In this document: positions 1 to 9,001 of the stretch, one piece after another
How positions within the stretch are numbered: the first letter of the stretch is position 1
How the letters are laid out: every line of letters starts with the position of its first letter
Assembly (NCBI GenBank): GCA_937892215.1
Contig: CALAVE010000092.1
Location: forward strand, 1-64,000
Direction: 5' to 3'
DNA from: an uncultured Porphyromonadaceae bacterium
GTDB lineage: Bacteria > Bacteroidota > Bacteroidia > Bacteroidales > Muribaculaceae
Length of the DNA: 64,000 bases
The notes under the pieces: generated by a model
What the model was told of the DNA's origin: nothing
Database searches by the model: none
Seen by the model: only the letters and a program-made list of their open reading frames with translations
Translations under genes and position numbers: made by a program

Positions 1-27
1 CGGCACATGGCCCACGGCCATGTGCCG
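1..27. repeat. Perfect hairpin (12-base arms, 3-base loop)
   Basis: The first 27 bases form a perfect inverted repeat: CGGCACATGGCC, loop CAC, then GGCCATGTGCCG. It lies downstream of the minus-strand ftsH gene. The core ATGGCC...GGCCATGTG resembles the ATGGCC...GCCATGTG core of the tandem repeats at 11704-11824, so it may belong to the same family of intergenic repeats. It has no T-run directly after it on the minus strand, so it is not a classical terminator. The element may continue beyond the window edge. Confidence 0.75.
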
Positions 28-49
28 CGTCCCTACAGCAGTGGTGATT

Positions 50-91
50 CAAAAGGGTCTATAGGACCTATAGGTCTTATAGGTCTTATGT
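50..91. repeat. Short direct repeats of AGGTCTTAT type
   Basis: Between the hairpin and the ftsH stop lie imperfect tandem copies of a roughly 10-base unit (TATAGGACC, TATAGGTCT, TATAGGTCT, TATGTATG). Frames crossing it read as Ile-Gly-Pro-Ile-Gly-Leu peptides, which are translations of the repeat and not a gene. Similar GTCTTATGGGTCC words recur in the 11.7 kb repeat. Confidence 0.6.
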
Positions 92-114
92 ATGTGGGTG
101 TGGTTCCCTTGGGG

Positions 115-2145
115 TTATTCCGGATTAGCCGTGCCGTCTTGTGGAGAATCGGCAGGGGTGGAGGGCTCTTTTGGTGCTTCTTCGGAGGCCTTGAGGATTT
201 CTTCGGTTCGAGAAGTCCACTGTCGCGGTCCGAAGATGCGTTCGGCGTCTTCGGTGTAGATCACCTCTCGCTGGAGGAGCAGTTCAGCCAGTTGGTTGTG
301 TCCCTCGGTGTGTTCGACGAGAATCTGCTTAGCGCGTTCGTACTGCTCATTGATGATGCGCTGCACCTCCTCGTCGATGACCTTGGCGCGAGTTTCGCTA
401 TATGGCTTAGTGAAGCCGTAGGAATCGTTGGAGTCGTAGTATGAGACATTTGGAAGGCGGTCGCTCATGCCATAGAAAGTAACCATAGCGTAGGCCATCT
501 TAGTGGCCCGTTCCAGGTCGTTGAGCGCACCGGTGTCGATGAATCCGAGGTAGAGTTCCTCAGCGACACGTCCGGCCATGAGCGAGCAAATCTCGTCGAG
601 GATGGCCTGCTTAGGCTCAATCTGTCGCTCTTCCGGCAGATACCAAGCGGCACCGAGCGCTTTTCCGCGCGGAACGATGGTGACCTTGATGAGCGGGTGC
701 GCGTACTGCAGGTGCCAACTAACGGTGGCGTGCCCGGCCTCGTGATAGGCGATGGAGCGACGTTCCTCAACGGTAGTGATTTTGGAGCGTTTTTCCAGAC
801 CACCCACGATGCGGTCCACGGCATCCATGAAGTCTTGCCTCTGCACGGCTTTCTTGCCGTGGCGTGCCGCGATAAGTGCTGCCTCGTTGCAAACGTTGGC
901 GATGTCGGCACCTGAGAATCCCGGAGTCTGCCTTGCGAGCAGGTCAATGTCCACGCTACCGTCGATTTTCACGTTGCGCAGGTGGACGTTGAAAATTTCT
1001 TTTCGGTCGCCCAGTTCCGGAAGGTCAACGTAGATTTGTCGGTCGAAACGACCGGCACGCATGAGCGCCTTGTCGAGGATGTCGGCACGGTTAGTGGCGG
1101 CGAGAATGATAACGCCGGAGTTACTACCGAAACCGTCCATCTCGGTTAGAAGTTGGTTGAGCGTGTTCTCGCGTTCGTCGTTTCCGCCCATGTTAGCATT
1201 TCGTCCGCGAGCGCGTCCCACGGCATCAATTTCGTCGATGAATACGATGCACGGGGCCTTCTCCTTGGCTTGCTGGAAGAGGTCTCGCACCCGTGAAGCA
1301 CCCACTCCGACAAACATTTCGACAAAGTCGCTACCCGACATGGAGAAGAACGGCACGTCGGCTTCGCCGGCCACGGCCTTGGCAAGCAACGTTTTACCCG
1401 TACCCGGAGGGCCTACGAGCAGAGCGCCTTTAGGTATTTTGCCACCCAGTTCGGTGTAGCGCTTGGGATTCTTGAGGAAGTCAACAATCTCGGCCACTTC
1501 GGTCTTAGCCTCGGCAAGGCCGGCGACATCGACGAAAGTTACCTTCTGGTCGTTGTTCTTGTCGAACAGTTTGGCCTTAGACTTGCCGACGCCAAAGACG
1601 CCACCGCTAGGTCCACCTCCGCCCATTCGCCTCATCATGAGAATATAGAATAAAACCAGAAGCAGAATAGGGCCGAATCCCCAGAAGAAATTGGAGAAGT
1701 CGCTTGATTTCTCATATTTCACGTCGCCCTTGAAGGCCCCCGATTCGTTCCATGCCGCGACGGCCTCCTCGAACTTGTCGGTGGAGGGGATGTCGGTGGA
1801 AACCACGGCCTTAGGCAGGACGCTGCCGGTGTTGTTAGGAGCGTTGCCGACAGTCTTAGAGGGAGCCGTTTCCTTGATGGCGGGGAAAGTTTTTCTGGCC
1901 GCGGAGTCGGTGAGAGTGCCCTCGGCGGTGAGTTTGTTGGAGAATACGGTGATGTGCGATATGCCGCCTTTCTGGGCGATGTTCTGAAACTCAGTCCAAC
2001 TGACGTCCTTCTTATAGGAACTGAAATCGCTGTCGATGAAATAGAGAAGGAACAGCGAAGCCGCTATGAGTCCGTAGATCCAGTAGAAGTTGAACTTCAC
2101 CTTGGGGTTTTGCTTTCGCTTATTGTTGTTGCTATTGTTGCTCAT
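115..2145 (-). CDS. ftsH: ATP-dependent zinc metalloprotease FtsH
   Basis: Membrane-bound AAA+ protease that unfolds and degrades misassembled membrane proteins and unstable cytosolic regulators. The 676-residue protein has a hydrophobic segment at about 20-37, a roughly 115-residue periplasmic region, a second membrane segment at about 153-172, Walker A GPPGTGKT at 245-252, Walker B VFIDEID at about 301-307, an arginine-finger region ATNRADILDKALMRAGRFD, and the zinc motif HEAGH at 468-472. The frame is open 55 codons further upstream, but that part reads as non-protein-like sequence and overlaps rsfS; the ATG giving MSNNSNNNKRKQ fits the family. It sits 41 bases downstream of rsfS and is probably co-transcribed. 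The tail after the protease domain is acidic and rich in Pro and Glu, as is common in Bacteroidota. Confidence 0.96.
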   Translation of the reverse strand: MSNNSNNNKRKQNPKVKFNFYWIYGLIAASLFLLYFIDSDFSSYKKDVSWTEFQNIAQKGGISHITVFSNKLTAEGTLTDSAARKTFPAIKETAPSKTVGNAPNNTGSVLPKAVVSTDIPSTDKFEEAVAAWNESGAFKGDVKYEKSSDFSNFFWGFGPILLLVLFYILMMRRMGGGGPSGGVFGVGKSKAKLFDKNNDQKVTFVDVAGLAEAKTEVAEIVDFLKNPKRYTELGGKIPKGALLVGPPGTGKTLLAKAVAGEADVPFFSMSGSDFVEMFVGVGASRVRDLFQQAKEKAPCIVFIDEIDAVGRARGRNANMGGNDERENTLNQLLTEMDGFGSNSGVIILAATNRADILDKALMRAGRFDRQIYVDLPELGDRKEIFNVHLRNVKIDGSVDIDLLARQTPGFSGADIANVCNEAALIAARHGKKAVQRQDFMDAVDRIVGGLEKRSKITTVEERRSIAYHEAGHATVSWHLQYAHPLIKVTIVPRGKALGAAWYLPEERQIEPKQAILDEICSLMAGRVAEELYLGFIDTGALNDLERATKMAYAMVTFYGMSDRLPNVSYYDSNDSYGFTKPYSETRAKVIDEEVQRIINEQYERAKQILVEHTEGHNQLAELLLQREVIYTEDAERIFGPRQWTSRTEEILKASEEAPKEPSTPADSPQDGTANPE

Positions 2146-2186
2146 GATGTGAAAAATGGTGTGTATGAGGATAGAATGACATGATG

Positions 2187-2546
2187 TCAGTCGAGGTCGG
2201 GGATGGAGATTATTTTGGCATCGCTCCAGAGTTGTTCCAGATTGTAACGCTCCCGTACGTCGGGGACGAATATGTGGACGTAAACCGAGCCGTAGTCGAT
2301 GATAATCCACTGCGCGTTCTGGTATCCGTCGTAGTTAAAAGGGCGCGTACCGGTGTGCTTTTCCACCCATTCCCTTACGCTGTCGGCTATGGCCTCGACC
2401 TGCATGGGAGTGTTACCGGTGGCGATAATAAACCCCTGAGTTGCAGCCGTTTCGATGCCAGCGAGGTCAACGTGCACGATGGAACGACCTTTCTTTTCCT
2501 GAATACCTTCTATGATGTTAGTTATTAAATCAAAGTCCTTTTGCAT
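2187..2546 (-). CDS. rsfS: Ribosome silencing factor RsfS (Iojap family)
   Basis: A 119-residue protein of the RsfS/Iojap/DUF143 family, which binds ribosomal protein uL14 and blocks joining of the 30S and 50S subunits when nutrients run low. The family core is visible: DLAGIETAATQGFIIATGNT near the N-terminus, then VREWVEK, and WIIIDYGSVYVHIFVPDVRERYNLEQLW. It is the first gene of a minus-strand pair with ftsH, a common Bacteroidales arrangement. A TATCTTTG -7 element on the minus strand at 2581-2588 is about 35 bases before the start codon. Confidence 0.94.
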   Translation of the reverse strand: MQKDFDLITNIIEGIQEKKGRSIVHVDLAGIETAATQGFIIATGNTPMQVEAIADSVREWVEKHTGTRPFNYDGYQNAQWIIIDYGSVYVHIFVPDVRERYNLEQLWSDAKIISIPDLD

Positions 2547-2683
2547 AATAAAACCGGTTTAAAAAAATAATGTGGTATGACAAAGATAATGCAAAAATCG
2601 TGCCTACGCACATAAATTATGTGAAATATTGTTTTTATTAAGAATAAAATTGGATTTTGGGTGAAATATTGTGAAGTATTTTG

Positions 2684-2692
2684 TAACTTTGC
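2684..2692 (+). promoter_or_regulatory. Bacteroidota -7 element for the DUF3127 gene
   Basis: TAACTTTGC matches the TAnnTTTG -7 consensus and lies 37 bases before the start codon at 2729. A TTTG at 2656-2659 could be the -33 element, but its spacing (24 bases) is longer than usual. Confidence 0.6.
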
Positions 2693-2728
2693 GGTTACGA
2701 AAACAAAAGAATTAAAGAAAATAAAACA

Positions 2729-3118
2729 ATGGAAGTAAAAGGAAAGATAATACTGAAGTTGCCGTTGCAGAGCGGAACCTCTAAGGCCGGGAATCAGTGG
2801 AGTAAGCAAGAGTATGTGCTTGAGACGCTGGAAGCGTATCCAAAGAAAGTGTATTTTGATTTCTTCGGCGAGCGAGCCAACCAGTACAATTTTGAGGTAG
2901 GAGACGTGATAAACCTGAGTTTTGACATAGAGAGCCGTGAGTACAACGGACGGTGGTTCACCAGCATCCGTGGATGGAAGGGCGAGAAGACCGATGTAGC
3001 CGCGCCGGCTCCAGCAAACGCAGGTGCTCCCGTGCCCCCCGCACCCGAAGCACCCGCTGCCGGAGAGCCACAGGCTGCAGATTTCACGCAGCAGAGCACC
3101 GACGACCTGCCGTTCTAA
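2729..3118 (+). CDS. DUF3127 domain protein
   Basis: A 129-residue protein. Residues 1-85 form a compact beta-rich domain typical of DUF3127 (MEVKGKIILKLPLQSGTS, then YVLETLEAYPKKVYFDFFGE and VGDVINLSFDIESREYNGRW), which resembles an OB-fold single-strand-binding domain. The tail is an Ala-Pro-Glu-rich linker ending in an acidic and hydrophobic tip, DDLPF. That ending strongly resembles the acidic, aromatic tip that single-stranded DNA-binding proteins use to recruit partners, so a DNA-binding role is plausible but is inference. Single gene with its own promoter, divergent from rsfS-ftsH. Confidence 0.88.
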   Translation: MEVKGKIILKLPLQSGTSKAGNQWSKQEYVLETLEAYPKKVYFDFFGERANQYNFEVGDVINLSFDIESREYNGRWFTSIRGWKGEKTDVAAPAPANAGAPVPPAPEAPAAGEPQAADFTQQSTDDLPF

Positions 3119-3147
3119 GAAAAGGACGTTGGCGTTAAGAATAAAAA

Positions 3148-3195
3148 AGGCGGACTTGCAAGGCTATAGAGGCTTGTGAGTCTGTCCTATTTTTG
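3148..3195 (+). terminator. Rho-independent terminator after the DUF3127 gene
   Basis: GGACTTGCAAG pairs, with GU wobbles, with CTTGTGAGTCT across a TATAGA-containing loop. The sequence then continues TGTCCTATTTTT, giving a short T-run on the plus strand. The convergent priA gene ends just beyond. Confidence 0.6.
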
Positions 3196-3213
3196 TGGAA
3201 TAGGGGGGAGAGG

Positions 3214-5682
3214 TCAGACGGGGTCAACGTCGTAATAGAGCCGGATGGAGCGCATGCGAGAGTCTTCGGCGAGAAGCCTGACGTAGATGTCGCGAAGAAT
3301 CTGTTTCACCTTAATCATAGAAGCCTCGTTTTCCATCTTTAGCACAATCTGGCGGATGTACAGATTCTGGATTCGTGGGATGGACGGAGCCTCGGGTCCC
3401 AGGACGCGGTGAGCGAAAACGTGGCGTAGCTCGTTGCTGTAACGGACGGCCATTTCGAGCAACACGTCGTCGCGAGAGTGCTTGAGGTAGATGTTGATGA
3501 TACGCGTGAACGGCGGATACGCGAAACGCTTGCGTTCGTCCAGTTCGTATTCATAGAATCCCAAATAGTCGTGGTTGCGGACAAATCCTATGACCGGATG
3601 CTCAGGGTTAGAAGTCTGAATGATGACCTTACCCTGCTTGTGGGCACGACCGGCGCGACCGGCGACCTGTTCCATCATGTTGAAGGCGCGCTCGTGTGAG
3701 CGGAAATCAGGGAAAGAAATCATGGTGTCGGCATTGAGGATGCCAACGATGCTCACGGCGCTGAAATCGAGCCCCTTAGTAACCATTTGAGTCCCGACGA
3801 GGATGTTAGTCTTATGCGAAGAGAACTCATCGATGATTCTTTCGTAACTGTTCTTGGCTCTGGTGGTGTCGAGGTCCATGCGCGAGATTTTCTCCCCCGG
3901 GAAGACCCCCTCGATAGCGTCTTCGATGCGCTCCGTGCCGAATCCGATGACCTCGATGGAGGCGTTGCCGCAAGCCGGGCATACCGCGGGCAGCGTGACG
4001 GTGTATCCGCAGTAGTGGCACACGAGAGTGTGGGAGTGCTTGTGATAGGTGAGCGAGACGTCGCAGTTCTTGCAGGTGGGCACCCAAGCGCAGTCCTTGC
4101 ATCGAACGATGGGCGCGTAGCCGCGCCTGTTCTGGAAGAGAATCACCTGCTCCCCGGCGTTGAGTGCCTGTCGGCACTGCGAAATCAAGTCGAGCGAGAA
4201 CAGCCCATCCATTTCGTGCTTTTTGCGAGCCTTCTTGGAGTCGATGACTTCGACAGCAGGCATCTGTATGTCGCCGTATCGCGAGGTGAGCGAAACGAGG
4301 GCGTATTTTCCGTTACGGGCGTTATGGAACGAGTCGATGGCCGGAGTGGCCGAGCCGAGAAGCGTCTTTGCACCGTGCATCTGAGCCAGCACCATAGCGG
4401 CGTTACGGCCGTTGTAGCGAGGTGCGGGGTCCTGTTGCTTGTAACTGGTGTCGTGTTCCTCGTCGATGATAATCAGTCCCAGCGACGAGAAAGGCAGGAA
4501 GATGGAAGAGCGCACGCCAATGATGACGCAAGGCTCGGAGGAATTGAGAAGTTTTTTCCAGATGTCAACGCGCTCGTTGTCGCTGAACTTAGAGTGGTAG
4601 ATGAGCAGTCGGTCGCCGAAGACGGCGTGTAGCCTCTTGGTGAGTTGCGTGGTGAGCGCAATCTCCGGTACAAGGTAGAGCACCTGCTTGCCCAGACGGA
4701 GCGCGTCGTCGATGAGGTGCATATAGATAGACGTCTTGCCACTGGAGGTGACCCCATGCAAGAGCGTGATGTTCTTCTCGCGGAAACCGGCGTGAATGGC
4801 CTTATAGGCAGCCGTTTGCTCAGGCGATAGTTCCGGAAGCGCCACCTGCGATATGGAAGAAGAGGCGAAACGGTTAATTTCCTTTTTGTAGAGTTCAAAA
4901 GTGCCCTTATTCTGTGCGGCTTTCAGCACGGCCTGAGAGCATCCGGAGCGCTCGAGCAGCGCCTTCTTGCTGACTTCGGCCAGCGGTTCACCCTTGCGGA
5001 ACCAGTGAGAGAGGTCGATGTAGGCCAGCAGGAGCGTTTCCTGCTTCTTAGCGCGCTGCGACTCATCGAAGAGGCGGTGGAGCGCCTGCTCGTCGTCGCG
5101 AGAGATGGTGAGGCGCACAAAAGCCTCAGTCTTGGGCCTATAATTGTCGATAACTCTCTCCGCCACGTGGATGGCATCCATGGATATGAGCCGGCTCACG
5201 GAGGCTTCCACCCCCTTGAATCCGGTGGCCTTGGAAATCTCGTTGATTTGTACCCGTCCCCGCTGAGCGGTGAAGTCGAGAATAACCTTGTCCTTGTCGG
5301 ACAGCGCGCCCGGCGCCTCCTCCTCAAAGTCAGGATTGGGACTGATGAAAGTTTCACTCTCCACCTTCAGCCCAGACGGTACGGCGGCCTTATAGACTTC
5401 GCCCATAGAGCAGAGGTAGTAATCGGAAATCCACTGCCAGAACTTGAGTTGCGGGTGTCGCACGATGGGGTAGGGGTCCAGAACCTGAAGAATCTCCTTA
5501 GTTTTGTAATCCTTAGGCTCGAAGTCGTGAGTCATTACCACGATGGCAGTGAAGAACTTCTTGACGCCGAACGGGACGAGCACCCTGCTTCCCACGGCAA
5601 GAGGACCTATGGAATCGGGGATACGATAGGTGTAAAGGCCTTGTATGGCAAGCGGCAGCAGAACGTCGGCAAACTTATTCAT
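3214..5682 (-). CDS. priA: Primosomal replication helicase PriA
   Basis: An 822-residue 3'-5' superfamily 2 helicase that reloads the replisome at stalled forks. Visible features are the N-terminal 3'-end-binding domain (VLLPLAIQGLYTYRIP, VGSRVLVPFG), Walker A GVTSSGKT near residue 310, the DEEH box (IIIDEEHD), helicase motif GSATPAID, paired zinc-binding cysteines between about 510 and 560 (CKDCAWVPTCKNC, CHYCG, CPACG) and the motif VAGRAGR. Length and order match PriA. Transcribed alone and divergently from the P-type ATPase gene. Confidence 0.96.
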   Translation of the reverse strand: MNKFADVLLPLAIQGLYTYRIPDSIGPLAVGSRVLVPFGVKKFFTAIVVMTHDFEPKDYKTKEILQVLDPYPIVRHPQLKFWQWISDYYLCSMGEVYKAAVPSGLKVESETFISPNPDFEEEAPGALSDKDKVILDFTAQRGRVQINEISKATGFKGVEASVSRLISMDAIHVAERVIDNYRPKTEAFVRLTISRDDEQALHRLFDESQRAKKQETLLLAYIDLSHWFRKGEPLAEVSKKALLERSGCSQAVLKAAQNKGTFELYKKEINRFASSSISQVALPELSPEQTAAYKAIHAGFREKNITLLHGVTSSGKTSIYMHLIDDALRLGKQVLYLVPEIALTTQLTKRLHAVFGDRLLIYHSKFSDNERVDIWKKLLNSSEPCVIIGVRSSIFLPFSSLGLIIIDEEHDTSYKQQDPAPRYNGRNAAMVLAQMHGAKTLLGSATPAIDSFHNARNGKYALVSLTSRYGDIQMPAVEVIDSKKARKKHEMDGLFSLDLISQCRQALNAGEQVILFQNRRGYAPIVRCKDCAWVPTCKNCDVSLTYHKHSHTLVCHYCGYTVTLPAVCPACGNASIEVIGFGTERIEDAIEGVFPGEKISRMDLDTTRAKNSYERIIDEFSSHKTNILVGTQMVTKGLDFSAVSIVGILNADTMISFPDFRSHERAFNMMEQVAGRAGRAHKQGKVIIQTSNPEHPVIGFVRNHDYLGFYEYELDERKRFAYPPFTRIINIYLKHSRDDVLLEMAVRYSNELRHVFAHRVLGPEAPSIPRIQNLYIRQIVLKMENEASMIKVKQILRDIYVRLLAEDSRMRSIRLYYDVDPV

Positions 5683-5740
5683 CGGTCAGAAAACTTAGAA
5701 GTACAAAATTACGAAAAATATTGAGAGGAGCAAAAAGAGA

Positions 5741-5777
5741 TTGCAACCAGGTTGCAAAAGATAAGGCTTAACTTTGC
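5741..5777 (+). promoter_or_regulatory. Operator-like palindrome and -7 box upstream of the metal ATPase
   Basis: A perfect 17-base palindrome TTGCAACC-A-GGTTGCAA occupies 5741-5757, and a Bacteroidota -7 element TAACTTTGC follows at 5769-5777. The palindrome therefore covers the region where the -33 element should be, the natural place for a repressor or MerR-type activator that controls a metal exporter. No regulator gene is adjacent. Confidence 0.65.
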
Positions 5778-5824
5778 GGTGAGAAATAACAATAGACCCA
5801 AATAGGTCATAAAGAAAGACGGTT

Positions 5825-7795
5825 ATGTGTAAACACGGAGAAAACAGTTGTAGTTGCGAGGTTCATGGGCATGGGCATCATGAGCACGGACATGGAGAGC
5901 ATGAAGAGAGTATGAAGGCGCGGCTGGCAACGATAGCGGCCACGGTGGTGCTGCTGGTGGCGGCAAAATTGGTGGAGCGCACGGTGGCGCTTCCGATGTG
6001 GGCACTGCTATGCGTGTATTTAGTGCCGTATCTGCTGATAGGGCGTGACGTGCTGAAAGAGGCCGCGGAGGGATTGCGCGAAGGCGACGTGTTCAATGAG
6101 CATTTCCTGATGACGATAGCCACAGCGGGCGCGATGCTGATAGGCTTCCTTCCCGGAGCCGAGCATGAGATGGCCGAGGCAGTGGCGGTGATGCTATTCT
6201 TCTACGTGGGGGAGATGTTTGAGGAATATGCCGAAGGTCAGAGTCGGCGAAGCATTTCGCACCTGCTGGATATACGTCCCGAAACGGCGCGAGTGGTGCG
6301 TGACGGAGATGTGGCTTTGGTGCATCCGCAAGACGTGGCCGAAGGGGAACTGATGGAAGTGTTGCCAGGAGAAAGGATTGCGCTGGACGGCGTGGTGGAA
6401 ACCGGGGCGAGCAGCATAGACACAGTGGCGCTGACCGGTGAGAGCGTGCCTCGCGACGTGTACGAGGGAGACACAGTGGCTTCGGGGTGCGTGAACCTGA
6501 GCGGCGTGATACGCGTGCGAGTGAGCAAGAGTTACGGTGAGAGCACAGTGAATAAGATAATAGAACTGGTGGAGAGCGCTGAGGAGCGGAAGTCGAAGAG
6601 CGAGACCTTTATTTCGAGGTTCGCGCGAGTATATACGCCGGTGGTGGTGTGCGCGGCAGTGGTTCTGGCGCTGGTACCGCCGCTGATTGCCGGGGACTTT
6701 GCAGAAGCGTTTCCACGATGGCTTTACAGGGCACTGATGTTTCTGGTAATATCGTGTCCGTGCGCCCTGGTGATAAGCGTTCCGCTGACGTTCTTCGGTG
6801 GGATAGGCCGTGCGTCGCGAAGCGGAATACTGGTAAAGGGGAGCAATTACCTGGATGCACTGTCCAATCTGGGCGCAGTGGTGATGGATAAGACCGGAAC
6901 GCTGACCCGAGGCCGGTTTGAGGTGGTGGCAGTGCATCCCGACAAGTGCGACGAGCGCCGGCTGCTTCACCTGGCCGCACACGTGGAGCACTACAGCACG
7001 CATCCCATAGGGGCGGCGCTGAGAGCTGCATTCCCTGAAGAAGCCACCGACGGCTGTGCCGTGAGCGACATTCAAGAACTGGCCGGTCACGGAATCAGCG
7101 CCCGAGTGGGCGATGAGCAGGTGAGCGTGGGTAACGAGAAGATGATGGCCCGCGTGGGCGCTGAGGTGAGCGAGTGCCACGGGCATCACAGCGGCACGGT
7201 GATACATGTGGCCATAGACGGGACGTATGCCGGTCATGTGGAAATCAGCGACAAGGTGAAAGACGAGAGTGCCGATGCCGTGCGCGCTATGAAGCAAGAG
7301 GGCGTGGATAAAGTGGTGATGCTGACCGGCGACCGCAAGGAAGTGGCGCAAGAGGTGGCTGAGCGGCTGGGCATAGACGAATGGTATGCCGAACTCCTTC
7401 CGGCCGACAAGGTGAGCCATGTGGAGCGCCTGATGGAGCGAGAACGAGAGAAGGGGCGGAAACTGGCGTTTGTGGGCGACGGAATCAACGATGCGCCCGT
7501 GATAGCGCGAGCCGACGTGGGAATAGCCATGGGCGGGTTGGGGAGCGATGCCGCCATAGAAGCCGCCGACGTGGTGCTGATGGACGACAATCCGGCAAAG
7601 ATAGCGCAAGCGGTGAGTATAGCCAGGCGGACGCAGGCGATAGCGCGGCAGAACGTGGTGTTTGCGATAGGAGTGAAACTGGCAGTGCTGGGTCTTGCTG
7701 CAGCGGGAGCGGCCACAATGTGGATGGCAGTATTCGCCGATGTGGGCGTGACAGTGCTTGCCGTGCTCAATGCTATGCGAGCGCTGAGCAAGTGA
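5825..7795 (+). CDS. Heavy-metal P1B-type ATPase (Zn/Cd/Pb exporter type)
   Basis: A 656-residue inner-membrane pump expected to export divalent Zn, Cd or Pb using ATP. The N-terminus lacks the usual ferredoxin-like GMxCxxC domain and instead carries a short Cys/His-rich tail (residues 1-29, with repeated HGH), a likely metal-binding strand. Core motifs present are the transmembrane CPC at 311-313, phosphorylation site DKTGT with Asp355, the nucleotide-domain HP dipeptide (THPIGAAL), TGES in the actuator domain, and GDGINDAPVI in the hinge. CPC plus the His-rich tail favours the ZntA/CadA branch over the copper branch. It ends 18 bases from the convergent glycosyltransferase gene. Confidence 0.93.
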   Translation: MCKHGENSCSCEVHGHGHHEHGHGEHEESMKARLATIAATVVLLVAAKLVERTVALPMWALLCVYLVPYLLIGRDVLKEAAEGLREGDVFNEHFLMTIATAGAMLIGFLPGAEHEMAEAVAVMLFFYVGEMFEEYAEGQSRRSISHLLDIRPETARVVRDGDVALVHPQDVAEGELMEVLPGERIALDGVVETGASSIDTVALTGESVPRDVYEGDTVASGCVNLSGVIRVRVSKSYGESTVNKIIELVESAEERKSKSETFISRFARVYTPVVVCAAVVLALVPPLIAGDFAEAFPRWLYRALMFLVISCPCALVISVPLTFFGGIGRASRSGILVKGSNYLDALSNLGAVVMDKTGTLTRGRFEVVAVHPDKCDERRLLHLAAHVEHYSTHPIGAALRAAFPEEATDGCAVSDIQELAGHGISARVGDEQVSVGNEKMMARVGAEVSECHGHHSGTVIHVAIDGTYAGHVEISDKVKDESADAVRAMKQEGVDKVVMLTGDRKEVAQEVAERLGIDEWYAELLPADKVSHVERLMEREREKGRKLAFVGDGINDAPVIARADVGIAMGGLGSDAAIEAADVVLMDDNPAKIAQAVSIARRTQAIARQNVVFAIGVKLAVLGLAAAGAATMWMAVFADVGVTVLAVLNAMRALSK

Positions 7796-7813
7796 AATGA
7801 AAAAGTGATGTTA

Positions 7814-9001
7814 TCAGAGAGACTGGAGGAGGGCAAGTTCTTTGCGCGCGGTTGCAGGCCAGTTGATTTCCGGAGGCAGAGGTTGCGGAACCGGGTGTGA
7901 GAGCATCAGAGCCGCTTTTCGGGCGATATTCGGAATCAAGCAGTCGTTGAGCGGGACAGCGTTTTCCTTTCCGATAGCCTCGGCCGTGCCCACGACATCG
8001 GTAGCGACCACGTTAGCCCCGCATGCGAGCGCCTCGATGACCACCAGCGGAAGCCCCTCGAGACGGCTGGGCAGCAGCAGCAGGTCGGTGCAGTTGAGCA
8101 AAGCGGGCATGACGTTGGCGGGCTGATTTCCCCAGAAGCGGCAGTTTACCTCCGGCTTGTTTTTCATTAATGCTTGGACCGTAGTGAGTTGTTCACCATC
8201 GCCAACGGCCCAGAATTCAATTTCCTCTTGAGCGTTAGCCTCGGTGTGAAGTCGCAGAATCTCAGCGAAAATTTCGGGGAGAAGTGTAACGTTCTTGACC
8301 GGGCTGAAGCGCCCTACGAAAGTCACCACTTTCTTGCCAGAGACACCGTGCTCGGCACGCAGAACTGCTCGCTCGGCGTCGGAGAAGCGTCTGAACTGCG
8401 GCGCGGCGGCGTTGAGCAGAATGGTGGCCTTAAAATCAGTGTCGGGGAACAATTCACGAGCTTTTCGCTCCAACCCCTCGCTTACGAAGCAGTTGATATC
8501 GGCTTGGCGCAGCAGCGAGGCGGTTTCGCGGCGGATAAGCGCATCGCGTGGGGGGTCGGTGTAGATGCTTGCGCCATGCCAAGTTATGACGCACTTGGCG
8601 TTGAACCGTTGTTTGGCGGAGAGCGCGACTTTTCCGGCAATTCGGTCGTGAGCGCAGATTATGTCGTAATGGCGGAGGCGGCGTGCCACCGAGCGGAGAA
8701 ACGCGTTGAAGAAAGGTTGGCTCAGCCCCAGTACACGGTGCGACAGAGCGTCGATTACGCTGCGCCGGAACCAAAGGATGCTAACGTTGATGCCATCGAC
8801 GGTAATTTGGAGCGGTCGCTCGTCAGGAGGAGTGCTGTGCCTAAAACGCGAAGTGAGCTTCCCGTCATAGACCTGAATCATGAAAACGTCCACAGGGCAT
8901 GGTGCGATGGATGCGAGGTGACGAGCGCGCTGAATGGCGACGTTGAAAACCCCCAGTCGGCTGGAGATGCTACCTTCGAATATGACAGCGATGCGGTTCA
9001 T
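7814..9001 (-). CDS. GT4-family glycosyltransferase
   Basis: A 395-residue GT-B-fold glycosyltransferase. The N-terminal half carries an acceptor-side Rossmann domain (RIAVIFEGSISSRLGVFNVA). The C-terminal half has the donor-binding GT1/GT4 motifs: VTFVGRFSPVKN, then LLLPSRLEGLPLVVIEALACG with the E-x7-E pair that contacts the nucleotide sugar. It probably adds a sugar to a cell-surface polysaccharide or lipid, but the substrate cannot be read from sequence. It stands alone, with no other glycan genes nearby, and is divergent from fabG. Confidence 0.85.
   Translation of the reverse strand: MNRIAVIFEGSISSRLGVFNVAIQRARHLASIAPCPVDVFMIQVYDGKLTSRFRHSTPPDERPLQITVDGINVSILWFRRSVIDALSHRVLGLSQPFFNAFLRSVARRLRHYDIICAHDRIAGKVALSAKQRFNAKCVITWHGASIYTDPPRDALIRRETASLLRQADINCFVSEGLERKARELFPDTDFKATILLNAAAPQFRRFSDAERAVLRAEHGVSGKKVVTFVGRFSPVKNVTLLPEIFAEILRLHTEANAQEEIEFWAVGDGEQLTTVQALMKNKPEVNCRFWGNQPANVMPALLNCTDLLLLPSRLEGLPLVVIEALACGANVVATDVVGTAEAIGKENAVPLNDCLIPNIARKAALMLSHPVPQPLPPEINWPATARKELALLQSL

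Noticed and set aside
6194..7609. 471-codon open frame on the minus strand opposite the metal ATPase
   Set aside because: Shadow of the ATPase coding frame; the peptide is full of His and Arg with no motif.
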